DNA of 64,000 bases from Turritopsis dohrnii (taxonomy: Eukaryota > Cnidaria > Hydrozoa > Anthoathecata > Oceaniidae): the NCBI GenBank assembly GCA_027922465.2, contig BQMF02000040.1:372001-436000 (forward strand). The letters are read 5' to 3'. Every line of letters begins with the position of its first letter. Position 1 is the stretch's first letter. Below are positions 11,768-23,665 of this stretch, one piece after another. The notes beneath the pieces were generated by a model. It was not told the origin of the DNA, did no database searches, and saw nothing but the letters and a program-made list of their open reading frames with translations. A program made the translations under genes and the position numbers.

Positions 11768-12168
11768 CACGCTTTTTTTTATAAGAACCAGTAAAATCTG
11801 ACCTGAGGCTGGCTGTTCTTAGTTTTTGAGCCTTTTTCAGCCTGAATTGTTCTTACTTTGTTCTTAACTTTAAGAACACAGTTTCACACCTCAGCCCATT
11901 TTGTTCTATTTACGGAACTTTCAGTAAAATAAAAAGTTTTTAAGCGAGCCGCGCGTTGCGCCATCATTTTATATTTTCACACATTTATTGTAGGTGAGAA
12001 AGGAAACATTAAGAAGTGAAAATAATATACTTCTAAACTATTTACGGCAGCTTGAGAAAAAATTCAGGCTCAGGCTGTTCTTAATTTTTGGAATGATGAT
12101 TTGAGTCTCAGGTTGTTCTTATTTTTTGGGACGTGTTCTTATAAAATTGTTCTTATAAAAAAAGCGTG
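11768..12168. mobile_element. ATAAGAAC-family MITE
   Basis: A 401-bp element whose ends are CACGCTTTTTTTTATAAGAA and the inverted TTCTTATAAAAAAAGCGTG. Internal inverted sub-repeats contain GGCTGTTCTTA and CAGCCTGAA words. It has no coding capacity. Confidence 0.75.
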
Positions 12169-14880
12169 TAGTTACTTGCTATTTCAATTTCCCCAGTGGA
12201 ATAATTAGAATTAATTAAGAGTTTTAAAAAGAGGGGAAACTTTAAGGCTAGGCTATAACACGGTGTTTAAACATTAATTCGGGAAAGGTATAATTCATTT
12301 AAAAATATCACCTTTGTTTACAAGAATTTCTTTGATTAGTATAATTGAGCTTGTTAGATTTCATCTACAAAAACCTCAAGACCACTGATAGCTCGCTATA
12401 CACTACAGCATGAGTCTCGAAAACTGTCATGCAAAATTAAAATTAGATTTTAATCTGAAATAACTGGATTTTGATAATAATTTTTAATAATGTGAAAATT
12501 GCAATTTGAAAACATGTTTGCCGACTGGAAAACGCAAATTCCTTCAGTTCATCAGAGCGTCAAGCTTAATGGTCAATTAATTTCAGTTTCTTATTCAATT
12601 TTAATTTTGCCTAACAGTTTTTGAGACTCATACTGTATACACTTTCGTTTCTTCAATGTCCGTCAAATGATATTAAGACCTAACGCACACATAAATCATT
12701 AAACAATAACGATCCCAAACACCATTGCGTGATAGCATGGGCGAATGAAAAGAAACGACCATGATGACTTTCACAGCATTTTCCCTTCTCTTTTTAAATA
12801 ATTGATCAAACAGTTTGTCGATGTCACAACCGAATGAAACAAAAATGTTTCTACTTCGTCATTCATCTGTCATTCATTCAATTGTTGGAATTCTTATGTA
12901 AAAAATGGAAACACATGTAAAAAATTTTGAAAGCAAGTGTAAACTTTTATAGTGGAGCCACATTCTCTATACATTAATTTTTCAATCCAAATAAGTGAAT
13001 ATATTAAATATCTAAAAGCAAATATAACAGATAGAAGAATATATACCAGTATTCATCCATAAAAACGAAGATCGAAACCTCAGAAACTTAAAGGAAACTT
13101 GTTTTTTTACGTATAACTATAAATGAATGTCGAAACTGAAACAGAACAGGTAACATATCAAAATATGATTCAGTATGTATGATACGCTAGCAAAAATCTT
13201 AAAGAAATATTTCGTTAAGAAACACTTAGATTTCTGTAGTGGTATTTTTGGAAGAAACAAAATGGTACAAAATCTGTGATTTCTTAATCCTTCCTTTGGC
13301 TGACTTACGTAATCAAACATGAAATACTTCACACATTTTAAATAAGATCTTTCACATTTCTCTTTTAAAGATGAAACAGTATGAAAAACCAGCCACATCC
13401 TACAGAACCGAAATTTCAGTAATTTCTCGTAAAGAGATATGGAAAGTAAAATGGGTTAGCTAGAAAGATTTAGAAACATATCAAATCCAAAAGCGATAAT
13501 CTTAATTACAGTTGATAAAGACTTGATGCTGAGTCCAGAAAAAAAGAAAAAAGATTAGATAAGAGATTTAGTGAAATATGAAAAGAACCTGTTTTTACAT
13601 TCAACTTTTAGCTATTATTTTGGATACCAATATTATGCCAGATGCAAATACATTTTAAAAGAAACTTTTTACCATTTTTATTTTCTATTTCACCTTAAAA
13701 ACCAAACCAAACTGCTTCTTTTCCAACATCTTTTTTTTTTTGTTCTTCGGTACGTGCAAAAAGTAAAGTACATCTCAAAAATCATCAATATCAATATTTT
13801 ATGAACATCTTATTCTTGAATTTATTAATTTTTAATTTCATCTATATTTTTATTTTCATCTCTACTTCAATAAATAAATAAATGATAATAACAATGAAAG
13901 TAGCAAGTAGGCTGAAAATGCTCACGTAACGCTCACGGAATCTTTCACTTAAATTAGATGAGTTACTGTTAGATTGTCGAAGTTTCGATTCCTTTGTTTT
14001 ATCCAATTATCCAATATTTTCGGTTGATTCATTCTTAAGTATGGAGATTTAAAACAGAAAAGTAGTCGAAAATTAAATATATTATTTTATTTTCTAGCTT
14101 GTTGCACTCAAACGAAAATAACTTCACCTTTGTTTTCAAAAACCTTTTACTTAATAATAGTAGGTCGTAATGCTCTTACATGTAGAGATGTCTGGCATAT
14201 CATCGTGAAATGAAATACACCAAATAAACAGAACCCTTTAGGTATACTACAACGTTTGAGTTATATTATGTACAGTAACAGTAGTCGTAACTGCGCCTGT
14301 TACGAGAAACCCTCTCTTAGGAGGAAACGCGCTCTTCGAACCATGCAGCAGTTATTGGCTCGCCAGAATGTGAGCAAAGGAGTACTAGTTCGTCGTAAAA
14401 ATACATTCTAAATCAATACAATGTAGAGCTAGTATTAAATCAATGGTAATAAAATAGCAAAAGAATAATTTGAACTTGTATGGTATGTAATAACTCTATT
14501 CTAGAAAATTGCTAGACTTACTGGGTTGAAAATTGGGCGGTCAGTGTAGCTAATAACGACGTGTGATGAGCTGTTTGAATTGACTGTTTTTATATGTTGA
14601 AATGTGTGGCGTCATTTAATTGCTATATCAATACTTAAGGGATATTATCAACTACATAAAGTAAATCCATTTACTATGCGTGGTGTGTTGCAAGGCCTGG
14701 TAAAGTAATTAACGTTGACGTAACGCTTAAATTACTCGGTCGAGTTATGGATCATGAAGTCATATAATTCGAGTTAAATTACTCAAATTATCACTTCGAA
14801 CTTCTGCGACAATATTATTAAACAAAAATAAATTGCGCTGACATGTAGATGCTTTTAAAATCATTAACTAATTCACTAAG
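12169..14880. other. Intergenic, nothing recognised
   Basis: 2.7 kb of AT-rich DNA between two ATAAGAAC-family elements. Short ORFs such as 13117-13398 and 13571-13804 have random-looking, Phe/Tyr/Lys-rich translations. Confidence 0.6.
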
Positions 14881-15195
14881 ACGCTTTTTTTTAAAAAACA
14901 TAAGAACACGAGTCTCAATAAGAACAACCTGCGGCTCAAATCATTATTCCAAAAATTAAAAACAGGCTGAGTCTCAATTTTCTTGTAAAATAAGAACAGT
15001 TCATGGTGTGAACCATTGTTTTTTTACTTTTTGTTATTTGTTATTGTTTTTACTTTTCCTTCACCTTCAATAAGTGTGCGAATGGGCCATTATCAAACAG
15101 CAACCATGCTTTTTACTAGGTGTTTTTTATAAAACATTCATATTTATTTTACTGGAAGTTCTATAAATAAGAGCAAAGTAAGGTTGAAATGTGTT

Positions 15196-15957
15196 CCCAG
15201 CGGGCACAAAGACGTCGTAAAGACGTCATAAAGACGTCTTTTCAAGACGTCCCTAAGACGTCGCAAAATGGTCGCGAAGTGGGAATCTCAAAAGACGTCC
15301 CAATTACATCTTCATTGAGACGTCTCGATGACATCCTAACGACATCGTAACGACGTCGCAGGATTATGAAATTTACTCTTTCAAAAACTGTAATAGGCCA
15401 CAGGCGGACGCGAACCTGGAACCTCTGGTGTGCCAGCCGAACTCGTAACCGTTATGCCACCGCTGCTTTTTTTCAAGACGTTTAAAAACATTTAAGATAA
15501 ATCATTCTATACAGACTGATTGCTTTTGAAAGTTTATAATTGTTTCGAAGATCGTTATTGAATCTGCACAGAGACGTCCCAAAAACGTCGTAAAAGGATC
15601 CCAATTGTGACGTCCCGTTTCAGACGTCCCAACGACGTCGTAAAATGATCTTAAATTTATAATTGTTTCGAAGGTCGTTATTCAATCCGTATAAAGACGT
15701 CCCAAAAACGTCGTAAAAGGAACCCAATTGCGACGTCCCGTTTCAGACGTCCCAACGACGTCGCAAAATGATCTTAAATTTACAATTGTTTCGAAAGTCG
15801 TTATTCCGTATAAAGACGTCCCAAAAACGTCGTAAAAGGATCCCAATTGCGACATCCCGTTTCAGACGTCCCTACGACGTCCCAAAATGATCTGGAAAGC
15901 AAACGACCATTTTACGACTAAAATAAGACGTCTCAAAGACGTCTTGTGCCCGCTGGG
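15196..15957. mobile_element. GACGTC-rich TIR element
   Basis: Perfect-looking ends CCCAGCGGGCACAA and TTGTGCCCGCTGGG bracket 762 bp that contain about 20 GACGTC words. The right half has three copies of a unit of about 120 bp (from about 15525 to 15893). TT flanks both sides. It is inserted in a larger ATAAGAAC-family element. A tRNA-like segment lies inside at about 15395-15467 on the minus strand. Confidence 0.85.
15395..15467 (-). other. tRNA-like sequence inside the GACGTC element
   Basis: On the minus strand, TGGCATAACGGTTACGAG resembles an A box and GGTTCGCGTCC a B box, at tRNA-like spacing. The anticodon arm does not fold properly, so this is a tRNA-derived promoter-like remnant rather than a working tRNA. 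Confidence 0.4.
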
Positions 15958-16068
15958 TTCCTAAAGCGAACAACAAAATAAGAACAATTCAGGCTGAAAA
16001 AGGCTCAAAAAATAAGAACAGCCAGCCTCAGGTCAGATTTTACTGGTTCTTATAAAAAAAAAGCTTGT

Positions 16069-16899
16069 ACCTGTCTATTTTTTAAAATTCTTAATTTGTC
16101 TCCAATGTTATTCGAGTATTTTTTTAAAGAAGCCCGTTCATAAGTAACCAGATACTGGAGCCTCAAAAAAGTTATAAAACTACAAATACTGAAATTTTTC
16201 GGCTCCAAAAAATTAAGAAACTTATTATCGCCGGAATTAACGCGGTCGAGAAACTTTTACTTTACATTTTCAATGAAATTTTTGCGGTTTCGACAAGTGG
16301 CTTTAAAATTAACGCGAATCTGAATGGTCAGGTATATAAATTTAATAAGTGAGAAAATGCAAGAATATTGGTTTCTAACACGGCAATATTTTTTTTTCTC
16401 TAACACATCAATGTTTTTTTCAACATAACGAAATCAACTCGAGCTTTAAAATTACATAAAAATCATTGTTGACACATTTTGAAAAATGTCTTATGATATT
16501 TGAAGATATCGGAAAAGTTTATACATACAATGAACGTCTTATCATACTGTGTGTATCAAAAAAGTTTATCCAAGATTATTGAACGCAATTTTTTTTTGCT
16601 AAATATAGTCATTAATATTTTGCGATTCTTATGTCAGTAAAAGCTTTTTTTGAGATCTATCTACATTTTTTATTTTTAAAATATTTTTTCCAGGTAAGTT
16701 ATAATGGAAAAAAGGTTTTGTTACGCTCATTAATCTCTTAAAGATTAATGAATTAATTAACTAATTTCACTGGAATAAGGCTATGTTTATTTTTTCCCAA
16801 AAACTTTTGTAAACTATGCGAAGATGGATTGCAGATCATTATTGTACTCGTTACTATCCTTACAATTAATTGACTCTTTGTGTAAAACCAATATACTGC
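16069..16899. other. Intergenic, nothing recognised
   Basis: AT-rich DNA between the nested transposons and the LINE fragment. Confidence 0.6.
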
Positions 16900-18267
16900 G
16901 TGCTGCCCTGAAAAAGGACAAATGGCCTTTTATTACCGTCGATCCGATTGTGTTGTCTTCTGTAAATACAAGAAACCAGGAAACATAGTCGAAGTAGGAA
17001 ACTATAGACTCATTTCCGTGTTATCAGTTATATATCAAAAATGTTTAAAATGTTTAATAGACTGTATAACTTTATAGATAAACATAAATTACTTCATAAA
17101 AGACAATTTGGAGTCCAAAAAAAAAAAGAAAAAAAGAAAAATACAGTGTGTATCAAAACTTTGGCATCAAACATTTTCATCGCATTTTTAAAGAAAATAT
17201 CCAATTAATTTTTATGAATTTTATTTCGATGGAATCCTTATTTTTTGGTCTTTCTCGTGATGTTATTTTTGTAAGAAATGGAAAAGTAGAAGAAGAGAAA
17301 AACGAAAAATAAACTACTTATCAACACGCAATTCTTCAATTAGTTACTGACATCACAAGGCTTCTCCGAAGGTAAATATACGCTTGGTATATTACGAGAT
17401 TTTGTTAAAAAAAATTGGAACTCTATGGAATCTCAGGAAGGACATATAAATGTCCTAATGACATATAAAAGTTATCTAAGAAACAGAAAACAATATTAGT
17501 TATGACAGAGGACATCTCAAGCACTACTGATTAAATGTGGGGTGCCTCAAGGATCAATTTGGGGACCTTTGCTATTCCTTGTATATGTTAATGATTTACA
17601 CAAAGAAGCTTCGTCTGAAATTTTTCATGCCGATGATACAAATCTTTTTAAATCTGGTAAAGGCCTAAATACACTGTTCTCAGATATGAATAAAGAACTC
17701 AAACAAGTTTCAATTAATCACTTATCACTTCTAAAACAAAGTTTTCTATATCCCATACATTGTATCATAAGCGGAAATTTCCGATTATAATTCCAAAACT
17801 AGAAATCGATGGAGTCGATATTAAACGTGACACGGTAACAGAATTCCTTGGAATACAGATAAATGAAAACTTGACTTGGAAAAACCAAATTGAGTCCGTC
17901 ATATCAAGAATTTCAAAACATACTGGTATTCTCTGTAAATCTAGAGCGATTTTAACATAGATGCAGCTTACTGAACTGTATTTTTCATTCATACATAGTC
18001 ACTTAACATATGGTAATATAGTATGAGCAAGCACACACAGAACCAAATTACTAAAACTGTACAGGAAACAAAAGCATGCCACCCGAGTAATAAATAACAA
18101 GGATAAATTTACACATTCAAAACCACTGTTCAACGAAATTAATACCTGGAATGTTTTTGAGGGTGTCAGGACAATTCCCCCCGGAGGATTGCCCCCCAGA
18201 TAATTACGTATTGTATTATCTTAGAGTTGAAAATATATGTATCTTATCTTATCTTATCTTATCTTAT
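16900..18267 (+). mobile_element. Decayed non-LTR retrotransposon (CR1/L2-like) 3' portion
   Basis: Fragments of a reverse transcriptase appear in order in different frames: a GNYRLISVLSV block near 17000, GVPQGSIWGPLLFLVYVNDL at about 17540-17600, HADDTNLF with the DD catalytic pair near 17625, and the thumb and C-terminal region to about 18150. Stops and frameshifts break it, and an AT-rich stretch replaces the palm start. It ends in a (TTATC)n tail at 18233-18267, the short 3' microsatellite typical of CR1/L2-like elements. Confidence 0.8.
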
Positions 18268-18503
18268 CACTGGTTTCTTATAAAAACACCACTTGTATGC
18301 ATCTATCATCGATGAACATTTATGACTATCGCATAGTTACAAATAAAGCTGCTACATGATAAAACTGATTTTCGGGACCAATTTAGGCTTAACGTGTTGA
18401 AAATAGTCGAAATTGAGGAAAATTTAGTACATTGGATCAAGATAGCCTTCATTTTTAGGTTTCTGGTTTGTGTTTGTGGGGATAACGAAAAACGATCTTA
18501 GTA

Positions 18504-19086
18504 CACAGTTTTTTTTATAAGAATTCTTTTTATAAGAATCACAAGGCTCAAATCTTTTAAGAATAATGCTGAGCCTCAAAAATTTGAGTTGATTTTACTT
18601 GTAAAATTGGGGACGAATGGGAGGATCACGAAGATGATAGGGTCGTTGATGCTCCATACTGTGGGAGACAAATGAAAGTAATGTATGAAAATGGGTGGCA
18701 TACAGGCAAAATTAATTATTACAATGACCACACCCAGAAGTACCATGTCCTTTATGATGATAGTACTGAGGACTATATAGGGGAAGATAAAATTGACATG
18801 GTAGAAATACGTGTAGTTTAATACTTATTTATGATGATATTATCCTAAAAGAAACAAACTTATTAACGATTTGTTAAAATAATTAGTCCCTTTCTTCTTT
18901 TTCGCACGTTTGAGACTGCTTCAAGGGAAAATATACATATTTTGACCATTAATTAAAAAAAAAATTTTTCTTGCTCTTCTTTTAAAATTTAAGAATCACT
19001 TAAGAACATTTTAAGGCTCAAAACTGAAAATTTTTAAGAATAATGAGGCTCACTTCGATTTATGTAATTCTTATAAAAAAACTGTG
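18504..19086. mobile_element. 583-bp TIR element carrying a Tudor-like ORF
   Basis: The ends are CACAGTTTTTTTTATAAG and the inverted CTTATAAAAAAACTGTG, followed inward on both sides by AAGGCTCAAA and TTTAAGAATAATG blocks in opposite orientation. The termini resemble the ATAAGAAC family. An ORF with a domain-like translation occupies the centre. Confidence 0.8.
18588..18821 (+). CDS. Tudor-like domain ORF inside a transposon
   Basis: The open frame of 77 codons has no ATG before the domain (first internal ATG near 18670), so it may be an exon or a fragment. The pattern MKVMYENGWHTGKI, a short linker, then KYHVLYDDSTEDYI fits the Tudor/Agenet barrel signature (VxYxxGxWYxGxI followed by YxVxYDDG). 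Such domains read methylated Lys or Arg on proteins. It lies wholly between the terminal repeats of a DNA element, so it may have been captured from a host gene or be a relic of the element's own protein. Confidence 0.45.
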   Translation, partial: VDFTCKIGDEWEDHEDDRVVDAPYCGRQMKVMYENGWHTGKINYYNDHTQKYHVLYDDSTEDYIGEDKIDMVEIRVV

Positions 19087-20132
19087 CAGAGGGAAATTGA
19101 CAATGACATTTGAAATAATAGTTAAAGAAATATATTCGAAAAAAATATTGTATTTCCCGTCCAAAATATCGACAAAGCAAACGTTTTCGAGTTAAATACT
19201 AGAATTGATTTTGCAGTTAGTGACTCAAGCTAAAAATTTGGTGTTTTTTTACATTGAGTATTAATTCGAATTGTGTTATTGAGAAATATGAGTTAGTAAC
19301 TCGAAGTTTTATTAAAAATATTAAAATTAAAAATACGATAATACAATTACGATTCTAGGATATCATTCATGTAAATAGATGCTTTCTGAGTTCCTATAGC
19401 GATTATGTTTTCTAGTATTGCTAACCGTTCTTACGTCAGCGAATTTGATGAAAAGGTAGTCACAGAGAAAAATTGAGAACTGATTAACAAAAGACTCAAA
19501 TAAATAAATATCTGAAACTCACCTGTTTAGAATTCATGAAATCAATTACACCATGAGTTGGTTCTTGTCAATTCCATTTCAATATACTAACTGATATAGT
19601 TTGAAAATATTTTGCCTATCTTCATGTTATACAAGAATCACAACTTTGTAGTCAATTTTTTAAAATGTTATTTTTTTGTTCTCTTTTCTTTTGTAAAAGA
19701 TTAATTATTTATAATTATATATATGGCGAACATGAGTACTTTGAAAGTGTTAGTGAAGAAGTTTGTAAAAGGGAGAACGACCTTTTTTTACTTATACAGT
19801 TTAAACTTAAAAAATTGTATTACAATACAGCGTTGACTTAGGTAATAAAATCGACAATGTCTATAATCATAAAACAAAAAGGATACTTAGATTTTAAAAA
19901 GAACTTGTTTCATTGCTCTCATGACAAAATAATGAATAATAAATAAAATAAGCGCGTAATCTGCTGTTGGTGTCCAACCTCGTTCCCAAGGCTTTTACTC
20001 TTTTTGATATACGGTCGATATTTTGGAATATTTGTTCGTCCGTTAAGATTTTTATACCACTAGATAGATATTTTCCCAAGCTTTACATATGTATAATTTA
20101 GTCAATGAAATAATAATTCAGTCAAATAGATA
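19087..20132. other. Intergenic, nothing recognised
   Basis: AT-rich DNA without domain-bearing ORFs or clear repeats. Confidence 0.6.
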
Positions 20133-20871
20133 CAGTTGACGCTCTCTAGTTCGAATTTCAAGGGGAATGAGGATTGTTCGTAAACAACAGGAGCGTTTCG
20201 AATAAGGGAAAGTCTCTCTAATTTCGAAAAAATTCGAATAGGGGAGCTAATTTCAAATGACAGACGAGACAGTTTTCTTTTAAACTTTCCAAAGCCAATT
20301 ATCGAAGACTTTTTTTTAGAGGCTTGAAGTTCTAAGAAAGAAGTCTTCGATACTTGTTTAATCTTCAATAATTTTTGTTTTACTTGACTTCCAGGTTGAC
20401 AGGGTGCTACTTGGAATATCAAACATTTAACACATTTCTGAATTAGTTTCCCCTTTTTCTAGCTCCAATAAGACTTTATACTTTGTCTCTAAACTAACAT
20501 CTTTACGTTTTCTTTTCGCCATCGGTAGCCATACTTCCTGATTTGAGTCGACCTTCTTTGTTTTTGTTTTGATTCTCATACGTAAACTTTAGAATTCGAA
20601 CGAGCGAATCAACATTCGAAAACTTTGTTCGAAAAATTTTGTTCGAAATTCGACATTCGAAATTATTTAAAGGCCTTTTTACACTCAAAATCAAACAATA
20701 ACGAATTCGAAAACGACATTTCGTTCGAAATTCGAATTTTGAAGCTGTTAGGGTCTTTTTACCCTCTAGAATTCGAATTAGAGAGAGTAGATTCTTTGAA
20801 GGGGAATGAGATTTTGTTCGTAAACGGGAGCTTTTCGAATTATAGAGCTTCGGATAAGAGAGCGTCAACTG
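20133..20871. mobile_element. Pogo/Tigger-like non-autonomous element
   Basis: TA-flanked inverted ends CAGTTGACGCTCTCT and AGAGAGCGTCAACTG with sub-terminal AATTCGAA words, the style of pogo/Tigger elements. The open frames inside are on both strands and lack a transposase motif. Confidence 0.75.
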
Positions 20872-20873
20872 TA

Positions 20874-21700
20874 TTTCAAAAAGAAATTACAGATGTTTTT
20901 CTTGGATACGGTTACTACATTCATAATGATCAATATATCACAGAAAACCTAACCTATTATAACAATACATGATTTTTTTTTTATCTTTTCGGGGAATTCA
21001 CACTATTTTGAAACGTTTAAAAGCAAAATACGTAAATCGATTTTAACAAGTTTATGTTATTTGTAATCTGTCGCTTAGTAACGTTAAAAACCAAACAAAG
21101 CAAAATGAGAAATGTGAAATCACGGATGGATGGAGAGGTTTGGGAAGAGGAAAATGTTTTACCATACGACAGTTTTATATTTTATATTTGGGAAACGGAA
21201 TAATAGAATATTTATGTCATTTAAGTTTTGGAATTGAAAATTCACTCAACAATATAAACTCCTCCCAAACTCGGTTTTGTTATCAGAATTATGTGAAGCA
21301 ATAGTAAAAAAAAAAAGGGGAAAAAAAAACTCGTGTATTTTAAGTTGGAACTGAATTAACTTTATAACAGACTGACTCTCCTTTAGAATTTTTTAGAACT
21401 GAGGTGTCAAAAGGGATGTTCATATAGAGGCGGGCTATATGGTTTTAAATTTCAGAACACAGTTTCAGATTTCAACCTCGGGTTGTTATTATTTTATGGA
21501 ACTAAAAATGGAAATAACTAAAAATAAAAAACAACTTAAATTTTAATTTAATTTTGTTATTGTTTCAGGTACCTGACGGTGATGGAATAAGAACACAAAA
21601 ATTATTGTATTTCAATAAATTTTAGGGTGCTTATTTAAGGGGGCGTTTAAAAAAGAGAGTAGGGCGCTTATAAATTATTTAAAAAAAACCTTACATAAAA
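20874..21700. other. Intergenic, possible transposon flank
   Basis: AT-rich. The block near 21455-21500 with AGAACACAGTTTCAGATTTC weakly resembles the ATAAGAAC-family interiors. Confidence 0.4.
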
Positions 21701-22078
21701 TTGCGAGAAGTGTTAAAAATAAAGACGTATTTGCACTTTTTATCATTCAACTTCGCTCTGAAAAACTCAAGTAATGCTTTGGCTAACGTCATCTTCTTAC
21801 CTCTCTCCATCGGAGAAACTTTGATTTGCAAACATGATAAGAGAGAAGAGGCAAAGCTATTTGACGACTATGCTGTCGGAATTTACAAAGATGAAAATCA
21901 GTTAGTTGGTCTTGTCCCAATTGAACTATCTTTTTTTTTATTTTGCAAAATCGTCGAGAAAGTTAATAACGAAATACTTTCGAAAGTCACAGGTGGATGG
22001 AAACTTGATAAAAGACTTGTGGTTCCGACTACTTATCTTGTCAGCGGTAAAAAGAAACTTAATTTTAATTTAGTTTAA
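21701..22078 (+). CDS. HIRAN-like domain ORF, probably transposon-associated
   Basis: An open frame of 125 codons without an early ATG. From about residue 28 it reads like a HIRAN-type domain: FLPLSIGETLICKHDK, DDYAVGIYKDENQLVGLVP, and a final VTGGWKLDKRLVVP strand pair. From memory, similar stand-alone domains occur in many cnidarian and other invertebrate transposon-linked ORFs. HIRAN domains bind DNA ends in helicases such as HLTF. Without a start codon it is likely a fragment or a single exon. The flanks are transposon-like AT-rich DNA. Confidence 0.45.
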   Translation: MREVLKIKTYLHFLSFNFALKNSSNALANVIFLPLSIGETLICKHDKREEAKLFDDYAVGIYKDENQLVGLVPIELSFFLFCKIVEKVNNEILSKVTGGWKLDKRLVVPTTYLVSGKKKLNFNLV

Positions 22079-22729
22079 CTATTATTTTTTACTGCATATG
22101 CAGTAAAGTAAAGTAATTATTTTTTAGTTTATTATGAAAAATAAACGCCACTACAAAAAGGGTGTATGTGTTTCTTAGTCGTGGTAAATCCTAGTACTGG
22201 ATTTCAAATTTCAGTATTGTTCCTTTATAAAGCTGCTTCCCTTATAAAAAACATTCGTGTGAGAAATTGACAAATAAAGGGCATGATTACATAAGGCGGG
22301 TTTGCCGTGTTAGGTTGAAAGTCGAGTTGGCCCATTTCATATAAACCCCCCAAAAAATAAAGAGGCGACATAAAGCCTCGATATGGGTTAACCCCGGTTG
22401 TGAACGAGAGTTAACTCGGCAAAGCAAGTCGACTCGGTCAACTCTTCTCATATATTTACTATCAACGTTTTAATAGACGTTCTTCAGAAAAGTTAGCTTG
22501 CTGTAACTCTACGTAAGTCGGTGCCGTAACAAAAGACAAAGTAAAAAAATCGTGATGTTATGGATTGCATGGATTTCTGTCATTAAAAATAGAATTTTGA
22601 GAAATAAAAATTAGGCTATCAATTTACATGAAATTACATTGTCTATCACAAAAAGTGGAGACGACAAACAAATATACATGTGTATGAATGAAGGTGAGTG
22701 TGAACAGGCAGTGGGTGTGGTTAGAGCTA

Positions 22730-22907
22730 CAGTCGACTTTCGAAAACTCGAACTCTCAGGAAAACGGAAAAATAGTTCGAGTTATCGAGTGTTCGAATAT
22801 CCGTGGGTTGAAATTAACAGAAATTATTATGTCAAGAAACCGACAAAAAAGTTCGAGTGATTGAGAAATTCGAGTAATCGAGTGTTCGAGTTTTCTAGAG
22901 TCGACTG
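22730..22907. mobile_element. Pogo/Tigger-like MITE
   Basis: A 178-bp element with inverted ends CAGTCGACT and AGTCGACTG flanked by TA, and several TTCGAGT words. It is shorter than the related element at 20133. Confidence 0.8.
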
Positions 22908-23194
22908 TATAATTTATACGGCTTTTCGAACAACTTTGCGGTGTAATTCGCAAAGGGAAACCGGGTTTGCGAAAAACAAACCTTTTCTTATGAGGATGTA
23001 TTAGGAAACACCTCGTTTCCAGCCCAATAAAATATATGTTCTTTGGAAAAAAATAGTTTGTCGGCTGGAGTAAATAGAACTTGAAAATCACAAATTTATA
23101 CAAAATAAAATCTGAAGGTATATAGAAATATAGAAATAGTTCCAGTACTAACAAAAAATATTTTTTAAGTATCGCAAATCCATCTCCTCCCATC

Positions 23195-23420
23195 AGGCAA
23201 ATTTGGTGGAAAATCACTGCGGAGTAGTACATAGAAATGCACACAAACATACAGTTCGTCTGCCAATCTCTATACAGGAAAGTTCTTTGGTGTAAACCTT
23301 GTTAAATTAGTTTGGGACAGTGAGTTTAAGGGTCAGCTTAGCTAGTTAGAAATCGGTACATATGCACTCCAAATATACACAGCATGAAAATGTACTTCAT
23401 CGCAGTGACTTTTTGACGAT
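23195..23420 (+). mobile_element. 112-bp MITE family, copy 6 (split or long form)
   Basis: Left-arm sequence (GGAAAATCACTGCGGAG) and right-arm sequence (CATCGCAGTGACTTTTTGAC) are separated by about 130 bp of extra DNA. It is either a longer relative or a copy split by insertion. Confidence 0.6.
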
Positions 23421-23536
23421 ACAATAAATAAAAGCACACAAAATGATTAAAAAAATTGTAGACGATTAAGATTATAGTCCTAGGACAAGCTTGATCTTAA
23501 CCCAAAAAGCAAGCATTTACACATGTACATTTCAAG

Positions 23537-23665
23537 AGAATACCCATCGAGGGAATACCCATAACGAGAATGCCCATCGAGGGAATACTCATCAAGAAAA
23601 TACCCACCGAGGGAATACCCATCGTGGGAATATCCACTAAGGGAATAGCCATCGAGGGAAATACC
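23537..23665 (+). repeat. 15-bp minisatellite GAGGGAATACCCATC
   Basis: About nine imperfect units of GAGGGAATACCCATC in intergenic DNA upstream of nothing recognisable. Confidence 0.88.

Larger units (their letters stand above)
14881..16068. mobile_element. ATAAGAAC-family TIR element carrying a nested element
   Basis: The ends begin ACGCTTTTTTTT and finish in the reverse complement of CTTTTTTTTTATAAGAAC. Sub-terminal blocks rich in AGGCTGAG, AATAAGAACA and their complements match those at 11768-12168 and 40502-40685. The GACGTC-rich element is inserted in its middle. Confidence 0.65.

Noticed and set aside
20503..20972. Overlapping open frames on both strands
   Set aside because: They fall inside a pogo-like non-autonomous element and lack transposase motifs.
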